Source of the DNA: Siphonodentalium dalli
Lineage: Eukaryota; Mollusca; Scaphopoda; Gadilida; Siphonodentaliidae
Direction: 5' to 3'
DNA length: 64,000 nt
Assembly: GCA_032622095.1 (NCBI GenBank)
Contig: CP136069.1
Coordinates: 188,001-252,000, forward strand
In this document: in pieces, positions 34,800-47,800 of the stretch
Layout: each line of letters begins with the position of its first letter
How positions within the stretch are numbered: position 1 is the stretch's first letter
Position numbers and translations under genes: made by a program
The notes under the pieces: generated by a model
What the model was told of the DNA's origin: nothing
The model's database searches: none
Seen by the model: the letters and a program-made list of their open reading frames with translations, nothing else

Positions 34800-35947
34800 G
34801 AAAATAACCAAGTGAACACAACGAAATATCAATCATTTTGAATTTACACCACTTATGATCAATTTCTGTGAGTTACACTGCCTTCTTATATATAATTATG
34901 CGTCAACAGTAGTAACAGAATCGTTCACTTTATTGTGACGCAAAGCATGCAATTTGACACGAATGGACAATGTGAACTGCGAAGACTGATTTTTCCTCCA
35001 ACAATCCAATCATAATGGTCAACTGATTCAAAATGACCGCCACGAGTATATCGCCACCAGTTATACACGCGGCGCGCGTAATAACTATGTACCAATAAAA
35101 TTTCGATGGTGTCACGACATTTATTTTCACGTTGATATCGCGCATGTTTTGCCATACACGATACCCGTTTCTTTTAACTCAGTTACCCGTATCGCGTTCA
35201 AACCCTGCCTGTGTTGGTGAACAATGTATACGGTTATAATTATATATAGAATTAGAAACACGGCCTTTGTTAAATTTACTTGCAGATCGTGTGTTTATAT
35301 CAGGCATCCTTTTAAAATATGGAGCAGTGTTGTGATCATATCTCCCAATAAATATCATCCCTGTTGTCGGTTTAATTGTTGTAGTCGAGGCTGTCACAGT
35401 GGCGGCGGTATGTGTCACACAAACCAAGGGGTGGGGGGGGGGGGGGTAAAAAGTTTCGGGTGTGTGCATGCCCAGAGGCCAACACAAGTATCCTCCTATA
35501 GTATATATATAGATCATGCAATTTTTATGCAAATAGTATATCTTACTTTGTGTTTAGTTTAAAACAGCTTGCAGATGTTCTAGTTTGTTCTATTGACTAG
35601 AAACGAAGCACTTAAATGGGTTTTCACCCCCTGATTATAGGTGATATATATAACATTGGTGAAATCAACTAAAATCTAATGGTGAAAGGTGGTAGGACTG
35701 GTGTCTTTTTGTGAACGGAAAAACACATTACTTGTGTATGTCCACAAAATGTTGACCTATACATGAAGCTCTTCCTAGCTGTAAACATGGTTATTCAAGA
35801 TTTGTGAAGAATAATGTCATCAAATCTAGTTTATTTTAATAAAGACTAGATGCTGGTAGACTAGACAGACAATTGCATGTAACATGCAATGGCATTTAGT
35901 TTCATTATACACGTCAACGGTGAATACTTTATCTTCAATATGCATAT
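34800..35947. other. Intergenic, no supported gene
   Basis: AT-rich DNA with a poly-G run near 35433-35446. Short frames overlap on both strands without family signatures. Confidence 0.35.
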
Positions 35948-38900
35948 CTCGCAGGACAATACATTTGATGTTCGATCCGCATTTAGAAGCTTTCTGGTGT
36001 GGTGAAACCTGTACTAATAAGCCGTAGTTGTTTGTAATAATTCGAAGGATTGGTTGTTTTAACGGAATTCTGAGGCGGTGAATTCATGTAACCAATATGT
36101 TTTATATTATAATGCGGTTATTTTGGGACGCGTTAAAGTTGTACTGCGACCCCGAGTCCGGTAAAAGCTGTAGTTGGGATGTCCAAGTTCGTGGAAGTTC
36201 TATTGACTATGCCGATGATTTGAGAAGCTTTATTGTTTTAAGATATTGTAGAAAAGCTAATCTGACCATGTCAAATTGAGCTATAGCGATGGGGTATCTC
36301 GCAGGAAAACACATTTCGGGTTTTCGTGGGCGTGTGTATTCGCTAGATGTCTTAGAGTTGCAGTATATAAACCAGTATGACCGCGTCAATTGCTTTCGAC
36401 GTTTAGGAATGAACAATGGCTGGGCCATGCACTCTTGGCGGGAACACAATACCTCCGATGTTTGATCCGCATTTAGAATCTTTCTGGTGTGGTGAAACCT
36501 GTAGTAATAAGCCGTAGTTTTTTTGTAATAATTTGAAGGATTGGTTGTTTTAACGGAATTCTGAGGCGGTGCACTCATGTAACCAATATATTTTATAATT
36601 TATATTTATGGCTAATAATATGATCTTGGTGGTGTTACCATTTCTGACTATGGTTTTCTGTTACCACTTGATTTTAGAGTTATCCATCTTCGTCTGTTTG
36701 AATAAGTTTTTCTGGGGGAATTATTAGTACACGTCTCGAGAAAATTACAAACTTAGGGGCAATTATTAGTACACATCTCGAGAAAATTACAGTGAATAGT
36801 TTATCTCAATATGCATATATATATATATATCTGTGCATACATCAGTGCATATATGCAGACCTTTACTGTAAGGACAAGGGTATAATTTTGCAATAGCGCA
36901 GCCAGACGGCCATTAATTTGACAGTTACCGATTCATGCGAATAAAGGGTTACATTTGGGATTGCACTGCTTAATTGTAGTGATGGGTTTGGACAAGATCA
37001 TAATGAGGTTGATACAAATTACTCAATCCGTACTCAAGGTACTCAATCCGATCAGACCCTCATAAATTACTATTTCTTTGGCTTCGTGGGTAAAAAATAA
37101 TTGATTCTAGTCGAGGAACCTACCCATCAACGCTCAGAATGATCAGCTATCAATTTTTGAAGTTTTGTTATTTCTATTGTTTCTGGCCCATAAACACGCC
37201 GTCAAAAGGATGGTCTCAGTCAAAATTGCGTTATTATTAACACCACAAGGTGTAATCTGTGGGCCAACTTATAAAATTCCGTGGTCCCATGCAAGTTTTA
37301 TGGTTTTTCCGGTTTATTAGTTAAAAAGTCGAACTGCGCGATCAGGAGGCCGGTCACCGGTTTATTAGTTTAAAAGTCGAACTGCGTGATCAGGAGTCCG
37401 GTCATCGGTAAACGGTGTAGTTGGGAATTTAAATTTCGTTTATTGGCCTTTACATTATTATGTCAGTAATGTTGATTTTTGGTTTGTGACAAGCTATGTC
37501 AATTACCAATAAAAGAAATTAAAAAGATAATTTGTAAGTCTTATATTTCAACTTTTATAGACATTTTTCGTTCTGCAGCCCACAGATGGTTGTGTTGTGG
37601 TGGTATTGTAGTTGCAGTATGTAATAATTATCACCGCGTTAATTGCTTTCGATCTTTATGTATGAACAATGGCTGGACCATACACTCTTGGCGGGAACAC
37701 ACTCCCTCCGATTTTGTATCCGCATTTAGAAGCTTTCTGGTGTGGTGAATGAAAAACCTGCAGTAATAAGCCGTAGTTGTTTGTAGTAATTCGAAGGATT
37801 GGTTGTTTTAACGGAATTCTGAGGCGATGAATTCATGTAACCAATATGTTTTATATTATAATGCGGTTATTTTGGGACGCGTTAAAGTTGTACTGCGACC
37901 CCGAGTCCGATAAAAGCTGCAGTTGGATTGTGCAAGTTCGTGGAAGTTCTATTGACTATGCCGATGATTTGAGAAGCTTTATTGTTTAGGATATTGTAGA
38001 AAAGCTAATCTGGCCGTGTCAAATTGAGCTATAGCGATGGGGTATCTCGCAGGACAACACATTTGATGTTTGATCCGCATTTAGAAGCTTTCTGGTGTGG
38101 TGAAACCTGTAGTAATAAGCCATAGTTTTTTTGTAATAATTTGAAGGATTGGTTGTTTTAACGGAATTCTGAGGCGGTGCACTCATGTAACCAATATATT
38201 TTATAATTTATATTTATGGCTAATAATATGATCTTGGTGGTGTTACCATTTCTGACTATGGTTTTCTGTTACCACTTGATTTTAGAGTTATCCATCTTCG
38301 TCTGTTTGAATAAGTTTTTCTGGGGGAATTATTAGTACACGTCTCGAGAAAATTACAAACTTAGGGGCAATTATTAGTACACATCTCGAGAAAATTACAG
38401 TGAATAGTTTATCTCAATATGCATATATATATATATATCTGTGCATACATCAGTGCATATATGCAGACCTTTACTGTAAGGACAAGGGTATAATTTTGCA
38501 ATAGCGCAGCCAGACGGCCATTAATTTGACAGTTACCGATTCATGCGAATAAAGGGTTACATTTGGGATTGCACTGCTTAATTGTAGTGATGGGTTTGGA
38601 CAAGATCATAATGAGGTTGATACAAATTACTCAATCCGTACTCAAGGTACTCAATCCGATCAGACCCTCATAAATTACTATTTCTTTGGCTTCGTGGGTA
38701 AAAAATAATTGATTCTAGTCGAGGAACCTACCCATCAACGCTCAGAATGATCAGCTATCAATTTTTGAAGTTTTGTTATTTCTATTGTTTCTGGCCCATA
38801 AACACGCCGTCAAAAGGATGGTCTCAGTCAAAATTGCGTTATTATTAACACCACAAGGTGTAATCTGTGGGCCAACTTATAAAATTCCGTGGTCCCATGC

Positions 38901-40010
38901 AAGTTTTATGGTTTTTCCGGTTTATTAGTTAAAAAGTCGAACTGCGCGATCAGGAGGCCGGTCACCGGTTTATTAGTTTAAAAGTCGAACTGCGTGATCA
39001 GGAGTCCGGTCATCGGTAAACGGTGTAGTTGGGAATTTAAATTTCGTTTATTGGCCTTTACATTATTATGTCAGTAATGTTGATTTTTGGTTTGTGACAA
39101 GCTATGTCAATTACCAATAAAAGAAATTAAAAAGATAATTTGTAAGTCTTATATTTCAACTTTTATAGACATTTTTCGTTCTGCAGCCCACAGATGGTTG
39201 TGTTGTGGTGGTATTGTAGTTGCAGTATGTAATAATTATCACCGCGTTAATTGCTTTCGATCTTTATGTATGAACAATGGCTGGACCATACACTCTTGGC
39301 GGGAACACACTCCCTCCGATTTTGTATCCGCATTTAGAAGCTTTCTGGTGTGGTGAATGAAAAACCTGCAGTAATAAGCCGTAGTTGTTTGTAGTAATTC
39401 GAAGGATTGGTTGTTTTAACGGAATTCTGAGGCGATGAATTCATGTAACCAATATGTTTTATATTATAATGCGGTTATTTTGGGACGCGTTAAAGTTGTA
39501 CTGCGACCCCGAGTCCGATAAAAGCTGCAGTTGGATTGTGCAAGTTCGTGGAAGTTCTATTGACTATGCCGATGATTTGAGAAGCTTTATTGTTTAGGAT
39601 ATTGTAGAAAAGCTAATCTGGCCGTGTCAAATTGAGCTATAGCGATGGGGTATCTCGCAGGACAACACATTTGATGTTTGATCCGCATTTAGAAGCTTTC
39701 TGGTGTGGTGAAACCTGTAGTAATAAGCCGTAGTTTTTTTGTAATAATTTGAAGGATTAGTTGTTTTAACGGAATTCTGAGGCGGTGCATTCATGTAACC
39801 AATATATTTTATAATTTATATTTATGGCTAATAATATGATATTGGTGGTGTTACCATTTCTGACTATGGTTTTCTGTTACCACTTGATTTTAGAGTTATC
39901 CATCTTCGTCTGTTTGAATAAATTTTTCTGGGGGAATTATTAGTACACATCTCGAGAAAATTACAAACTTAGGGGCAATTATTAGTACACATCTCGAGAA
40001 AATTACAAAC
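35948..40010 (+). repeat. Tandem array with a 1608-bp unit
   Basis: Two complete units (36460-38067 and 38068-39675) are nearly identical at exactly 1608 bp spacing. A variant partial unit precedes (35948-36459) and a partial unit follows (39676-40010). Each unit contains an identical 89-codon frame (37479-37748 and 39087-39356, start MVCDKLCQLPIKEIKKI), which I do not recognise, a piece of the AGGTACTCAATCCG MITE, and a 53-bp duplicate with AGTCGAACTGCG. The array has recent origin, or it may be an assembly effect. Confidence 0.85.
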
Positions 40011-40139
40011 TTCAAAAATCAATATCTAATAACTCTGAGCTTTGATGAATGGGTTCCTCGACTCGAATCAAATATTGTTTACCCCTGAAGCCAAAGAAAT
40101 AGAAATTTAGGGGTGCTTAATCGGATTGAGTACCTTTAA
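39870..40139. mobile_element. Right-end fragment of the AGGTACTCAATCCG MITE
   Basis: It contains CTCGACTCGAATCAAATATT and ends ATCGGATTGAGTACCT-TTAA. It closes the tandem array on its right side. Confidence 0.65.
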
Positions 40140-40660
40140 TCATACAGGGGTGAGGAAAACAATTCAGGATACAATGTTGATTATTTTTTTTTGGGACCCA
40201 CCGCCCCGGGAACGCCCCGGATGAAATGCCAATCATAATCTCAATGAAAAGCTCCAGAAATCTCAGAAAATCACAATATCTTGCTCTTCGTTGTTCACAA
40301 AACTTGTAAATAATGGTGTAATAATTTATAAATATTCTCTCCCAAGAAGGAGGTAATAATAAAGATTAATTTAGAGTCGAAACTTTATAGCTTTGGTTCG
40401 AACATCAGCTCAGGAATGTTGTCCTAGATGCGGCTTGTTTTGGGTATATAAAAGCCGAAAACTGTAGCTTGGTCGAACGTATGCATGATCTGATGTGGTG
40501 TATTTCATGCTTGAACGCAGGGTCTGATGTTGTGTATTTCATGATTGAACGCGGTTTCTCATGTGGGGTATTTCACAATTGAAGTATAATATATTACTAA
40601 ATTTTATCTTACAGAGATATTTGCACCAACAAATTAAAACCAAACTATTATATCTTGTAG
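40140..40660. other. Upstream flank or intron of the MAM gene
   Basis: A short duplication around TCTGATGTGGTGTATTTCATG lies near 40490-40570. I find no signal-peptide exon or clear promoter. A frame entering exon 1 from ATG 40561 lacks a convincing signal sequence, so the acceptor TTGTAG at 40655-40660 is preferred. Confidence 0.35.
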
Positions 40661-40822
40661 ATGGTTCGGAGTCTTCTGTCATCGACTGTAACTTTGAAAA
40701 TGGGATGTGTGGTTGGGAAAATGATCTACAGACCATATCAAAGCCTTGGGAAAAACAGCTAGGACCAACAGATCCAACAGGAATAGGACCTAATAATGGG
40801 CACACATACCAACACAAATCAA
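40661..40822 (+). CDS. MAM gene exon a (MAM start)
   Basis: Acceptor TTGTAG ends at 40660. Donor A/GTAAGG lies at 40823. The exon encodes DGSESSVIDCNFENGMCGW and onward to HKSS, 54 residues, phase 1 at both ends. Cys10 and Cys17 with CGW are the conserved MAM opening. Confidence 0.85.
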
Positions 40823-42766
40823 GTAAGGACAAATTCGGATAATGTAGAAGTTAGAGTTAAATTGATAAAAAAAATCTAACGTCGCCCGTAAATTTTACGC
40901 ATAACATACATTAGAGCAGCTTTCCTTTATTCAAATATATCGATGTTTTATTGTTGGTAGAGCTCGCTCAGTGTATTTCTTAAAGGGGTACTGTACGCCA
41001 TTTTCAATATAATTTCCGGTGATAACAACCAACTATTATCGATAATATATAGAAACATAAGTAATTTGAGTCGAAGATGTATTCTGTAAACGCTCAGGTT
41101 AATGGGCTATCTTAAAATTTAATAATTTAAAAAATGGCGTAAATTAAAATACGATTTCCGTGTACAAAACGTAATCAAATTATAATTGAGGGATACTGGA
41201 ATAGTAAACCCATTGGACACACGATCGTTTGAAACATTATGCTGATACGGGGAGAAAACTCAAGCCACTCACTGACTAGTGACGATACAATAACTTAAAT
41301 GAGTATATGGGACTAGTATGCATATAATATAACTTTTATTTGATTTATGTCGGAAAAAAAGACTTAAGTGTCTCACTGCCTGGGGGGATTGTCGTGGGGA
41401 GATTTGCACGAATTTGTTCAACGGTTGTTGATCAGGAACTGGATTGAATGTGGCTTTATCGCCAGAAAGCAACATCAACATTCAATAGATATATCTTTCG
41501 ATTGGTTGGTGGATTCAAAGTAAATACATTCATAATGTGGAAAATTAGAGGAAAAATAAATAAAGACACATATTTTCCGGTTTTGGCCACCATGTTTAGG
41601 TATTTTACCCGGAAACAACACATTTTGTTCTGGAAATATATTGTATACACTACCAAAGGACTTTTGGTTATAAAAAGGGTTGATAGTTTTATATTGTGCG
41701 TCAAACAATAGACTTCTCGAATTTTTCAACTTTCAAGCGGCCATGTTGGACGCCATCTTGAATAAAATAAAAATCCCCAATGCGGAATTTAGCTGATTTT
41801 GGATATGTTCAACAGGGGGTAATGCTGCATCGAATGACACCAAATTCAGCTTGTTAAGAATTTTTTTTCCGGGTTCAACCCTTCAACATCCAGACTAAAT
41901 TCGCCTGTACTAAAGATAAATACTCCGATTTGATACCCCTACATTACTATTTCTTCGGCTTCGAGGGTAAACAATATTTGATTTGAGACGAGGAACACAC
42001 ACATCAAAGCTCAGAGGGATTTGATGCGGACGGGATGCACTGGAAATATATTACTGAAAATAGATTGCGTGCAGAGAGATGATGCGGCGAGCTAAAGAGG
42101 AATTGAGAACGAGAGAGAGAGAGCGAGAGGAGAGAGAGAGCGAGAGAGAGGGGAGGAGAGAGGAGAGAGAGAGAGCGAGAGAGCGAGAGAGAGGGGGGAG
42201 GGAGAGAGATGTTAGGAACTTTATTGTTCTCATGGATGCAGTTGGAACATTAGTATTGGAACCCCCACTCTCCCCACCAAATATAGACCATTAACTTTGG
42301 TCATGTTCCTGCTGGATATCACTTTCAAGAAGTATAACATCTTGAGTTTTGAATTGTAGATTACTATATTAACACGCCCGTCGGAGTTTATGGCGAATTC
42401 ATATTGTATAGTCCAGTGCTCTCCGTCACAACAGAATCCTGCCTCACCCTCTGGTATAATATGCATGGTAACTACCCATCGAAGCTGTCAGTGAATCTGG
42501 AGACGGCTGCATTGAACACGACCACTCCGATCGACGACATCAGCGGAAATGGCACGGCCGAATGGATCTGCGAAATGCTTGATGTTCCGGTAGTTTATGA
42601 AACTCAGGTCAGTATATATTATTATTATATATTATTATTATTATATATAGTGATTCGCTAACATCATCTGGCGGCGAAATTATCTAACAGTAAGACGTTA
42701 AAGATAGGTATAATGTGAAGTTTTAATTCAGCCCATTAATTAAATTGGTCAGATTTTGAGTTTCGT

Positions 42767-42801
<35 letters not shown>

Positions 42802-43075
42802 AACACGTTCTGCCTTTCTGTTAAGCTAGCAAAAAATCCGTCTATGCGTTCGTTTCTCAGTGGCAGTATATATTACAGAACATCAGCTGTGATCGTTTGT
42901 ACTTGTTACAACGAAAAACCGAGTGATGGTTTTCTTGATTTACGCGATGCCTTCAGTAGTTCCATAAAAATTATGGGGTAAGCTGAATATTACCGCAGGA
43001 AAGTTTTACTAATTTTGTGTCAAATCGTACCGTGGCTCTTTAATTTAGACTTTCGCGGTTTCAGCATCATTATGG

Positions 43076-43109
<34 letters not shown>

Positions 43110-44812
43110 GGTGACGATGGTGTCATGATGATGGGAAGCTGATGATGCCGCTGCTGCTGCTGATGATGATGATGACGACGATGATGATGGCGATGATGAT
43201 AATGATGATGATGGTGATGATGATGGTGACTATTGTGATGCTGAGAGATGATGATGGTGATAATGACGACGATGATGACGACGATGATGCCGATGATGAT
43301 GGCGATGATGATGATGATGACGGCGGTGATGATGGCGATGATGATGGCAGTGTAGTGATGCGGACCGGACCGAACCACCTTGGGTGGTCCGGTCCACTGC
43401 CAAGGCGGTCCAGTCCGGTCCGGTCCAGGCCATTCCGGTCCGGTACACATGCCTGGACCGGTCCAACACGGTCCGGTCCACCTATACTAGGCTATATGTT
43501 AATGAATTCTCTGTTTTCTCAAAGTGTTTACTCTGTATAGTACAAAATATATAAGGTTACTGAGTTCAGTGCATTGCAATGAGTCCACATATGTTAAAAC
43601 TTACATTGTTTGTCGATTGTATGCATCATTGTCTGTCTCTGGTGGGATATTCTGGGAACGATGCACGATAATAGTATTTCTAGTAATGCGAACATGCACT
43701 AATTAAATGTATTGGACAGATATATAGCTAGGGCCAGAATGTGTTATAACAAATATAACATGGCACTCAACTGATCGTATGCATGATTCGTATCATACTT
43801 ATTTTCATTAAATTGAAATTTAAACGAAATAACTATACTGATGACAATTATATAAATGTGCAATAATATGACTACTACATTAATATTGGAGTCTTGGAGA
43901 TTGTGATGGCTGATTGTATAGTCCTGACAATTAGTTATATACCTATATAAAGTATACAACTATTATTGGATTAATGTGACTGTCTTGTGAATGTACTATG
44001 TAATGTGGTTTGCATCATGACACACTGGCACTTTCATTATAAGGAAAGTGACATGTACAAAGTACATCTATACATTGTTTTCGTGGCATCAAACGTTTAA
44101 TAGATATTAACCACTTGAATGCGTCAATACATCGTTGCTAATTGATATGACGGCGAATACGCACTAATATTCGCGATAGTTTATTATAACTGAAGTAAAA
44201 TAGTGGACCGGACCGGAGAGTACCGGACTGGCGGCAAAAAGCGGTCCGGTCCGGTCCAGTGACACCCGGTCCGGACCGGACCGCGGTCCACCCTGGACCG
44301 CGGACCGGATCGGTCCAAATCGGTCCGGTCCGCATCACTATGGGAGTGATGATGACGACGACGATGCTGATGATGATGATACAATGATGATTATGATCAC
44401 AATACGATTATGATGATTATGGTGATTGTGGACGATTGCGCGATTGAGCGAGTGTACGATTGTGCGTGGAGATTCGCGTAATATTTCGAAAACCAGCGAC
44501 CGGGATCCGGTGCGTGCCATTTCACTGCACAACGGAGAAACGCAGTCTGGCACGGATATCCGCATTGTGGCGCAAGTCGGCGAGTATGGCGGTACATTTT
44601 ATGTGTGTCTTGTTGGCATCAAACATCAAACAGAATGTTTACTCAATGACCAGTCTTGCCCTCAGTCTTATCAGTCTTATCACGCAACCCAACACTCCAA
44701 TGTGGAATAGCTAAGGTGTCTTTCAGGCCTGTATTATATACGGACTAAACCACAACGTTATTGTTCTGTTTGTCAAAAATCGAACGTATGATGACGATGA
44801 TAAATGATGGCG

Positions 44813-44862
<50 letters not shown>

Positions 44863-47800
44863 GGTGGTGGTGGTGGTGATGGTGAAGACGTTTGGGCGGT
44901 CGCTGTTTCGTTTTGTACATTTATGCTTCTATTCGTTCTTTCCATCTTTTTAAATATAATTTCGTTTCCTCAATACCTTATTAATTGGATCAGAGAATAC
45001 AGCTATTATTGTTTTTATAGATTGTTCTGAGTGTCGACGTTGCTCAACCGACGATGACAGAAGTGGCGGTTGACGACATCAGTCTCCATCCGAATCCTTG
45101 CAATCAAAACAGTGAGTGTCTATTTGAAAATGGGTGTCAATCATGTGCAATTTCAAGTTCCAATGCATGAACTTCAGTCTGACATCATTACATCCCAATA
45201 TGCAAGAAAAATGAGTGGTGTATACTGGATTGTCTTTATCCGTCTGTCCATCCGCTGTCCGACATTCTGTCTGTATGTCACTCCGGGCATATATCTCAGT
45301 CATGGTCGGGTTATGGGATTTGAATGAAATTTGGTATGGATGTTCGCCATCATGACTGCTTTCAAATAAGAAGCAAATGACAATGTTTTCATTTTCCGTT
45401 CTAGCGTTATCTTCTTTGTTTATTTTAAATATGGGGCTCGTCCTGTCCATGATACAATGGCCTTTGGCGAGGTCCAGACCTAATTTACTGGACGAGTTTT
45501 ATAAATTCCTCTATAAACTTGGACGAGTTGCAGATTCTATTTATTACATGATCCAAAACCTCGACAAAACATACTTAAATCAACAAATGGGTCGCGAAAC
45601 TAACATCGGTTTCAATAAGGCATGCGGTGATGTTTCACGTAACTTTGTGTTGTTTGCCCGCGTAAAGAAATAGTCCCTGATTAATAAAGACTCTTTGGCA
45701 TATTTAATGGCGTATATTTTATGACATAACTTTTAAAACTTTCCATTCATTATAGATTGTTAGAAAAATATTGGAAGCCAGAGTATTTTGAGACGTTGCG
45801 TGAGGAATGTAAACAAACTACAAACCGGAAGGCAAAGGTCACTTGGCACTATTTCCTGTTATTAAACGAACGTTTAATATCACAATTTATAGCATGGGTT
45901 TATTGAATGGAATAAGGTTAGGATCATGTAATGAATTCGATTTTATTATCCTAAATTCATTTTATGACATAACTAATTCGAATTAGATATCATATATTCA
46001 TTTTGTGATATCAATAAATGCTAGTTATTTTATGATACAACTAATTCACGGACCCATGGGCGCTGTTCGTCCATTTATTACCTATTTTGTGATATCAATA
46101 ATTCATTTTGTGATATCACTAAATGAATATATGAGATCACAAAATCGAATATATAATATCATTAATATTAAATGGTATCTGAAATGATTTTACGATATCA
46201 CTAATTCCGAAAATATATCAATCTTGACATATAATTATCGATTGATCAAGTGTCGTAAGAATTCAGCGTTTTTAATTGGCTAGCCACAACTGATCACGTA
46301 CCGTGCATCTGTGGATGCACATGGGATTTATCTAGTTCTACTGTGGTGACATGGGGACTTGTTTAGTTTCGATCTCCGCGTTTCCTGTCTTCATAGTAGT
46401 GCACTTATAATATGATCAATAGGAATTATACATTGAGAGTATTGTTCAATTTTATGTCCTATTAAAAGTAAAAATGCCGCACAATTTAGTAATTTTGAGC
46501 ACTAATAAGGTGCATATAGTAATACGATACCTACAGTTTTTGTTTGATTGACTTCTAGCTCATTCGTATCTTTGAAGTTGCGAGCGAAAATTCATATTTC
46601 TTTCCAGACACGAATGAGATATTTCGGTATTCATTCAAAAACTGTAGGTATTCTCTATTTGTTTATATATTTTGACTGAATACATGTTTCTATCCAAAAA
46701 ACAGTGTGCTCTGGGCGGCTTCCACCAGTCAAATCGACTCAGACTACAGTTCGTGTTTCACAAACGACGAATGGAGTCACTTTAAGTTCTACAACAAGCG
46801 AACCGGTGCGGGGAAATCAAGATGAGATACGTAAGCTAACATAAAGCTACTCAATCCGATTAGACGGTCCACATATCATCAAGAAACAAAACAACAACAA
46901 CATTTCTTCAAAATACGCTTAATTCAGTTATCAGAATCGGTTAATTGCAACAAAATAATGCTAACCACTGTCAACTATGGTATCAAATTTCCCAAAACGT
47001 GTTATTAATAAACAGTTGGTTCAACGAAATATGGCCGTATTATCACTTGAGTATTGGGAGCGTTAATTCGGATTATGCATCTTTAAGGATGCATTATCAG
47101 AATTACTATTTCTTTGGCTTCGGGGGTAAACAAATATTTGATTCGAGTCGATGAACCCACCCATCAAACCTCAGAGTGGTCAGATATCGATTTTTGAAGT
47201 TTGTTATTTCTCGAGATGTGCAATTGTTTGTGGCCCAGAAAAACGTCGTCAAACGGACGTTCTAGGACAAAATTACGGCCATATATCGTTGAACAACATG
47301 TTGATAAATAACACGTTTTGGGAAATGTTATACCATAGTTGACAGCGGTTAGCATTAATTTGTTGTAATTAATCGATTGTGATAACTAAAGCGTATTTTG
47401 AAGAAATGTTATTGTTGTTGTAACTTGATGATATGTGGACCGTCTGATCGGATTGAGTACATTTAACCCTTTCGCGACAGGAGCTGCATGCGCCGATGCA
47501 GCATTAACGATCATGATGTGCCAGTGCATTCTGTTATATACGTGAGTCTCCCAGATGGAGACTCGCCTATATAAGAGAATGCACTGGCTTACAAGGTATA
47601 TGTACATATTGTTACGGTTTATGTAAATATTGTTAGGTCAATGCATTCTTCTATACATATATATGTGAGGCTCCCTATGGGAAACTCGCATATATAAGAT
47701 AATTTATTGACACTGGGTTTTCGCAAAATTTCAGGAAGCTCCAGTCATGAAAGGTTAAACGAACAAGGCTCATTTAAACCTCGAAAATGTTATACAATCC

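Noticed and set aside
41448-41729. Three overlapping frames of 82-87 codons
   Set aside because: They lie in an intron, overlap on both strands and have no recognisable domain.
43070-43540. Long His-rich or Asp-rich frames on both strands
   Set aside because: They are translations of a GAT microsatellite with no domain or splice support.
44426-44710. Possible extra MAM exon in intron 2
   Set aside because: A 94-codon frame with fairly even composition, but exons b and c already join in phase and complete the MAM pattern, and no conserved MAM motif lies here.
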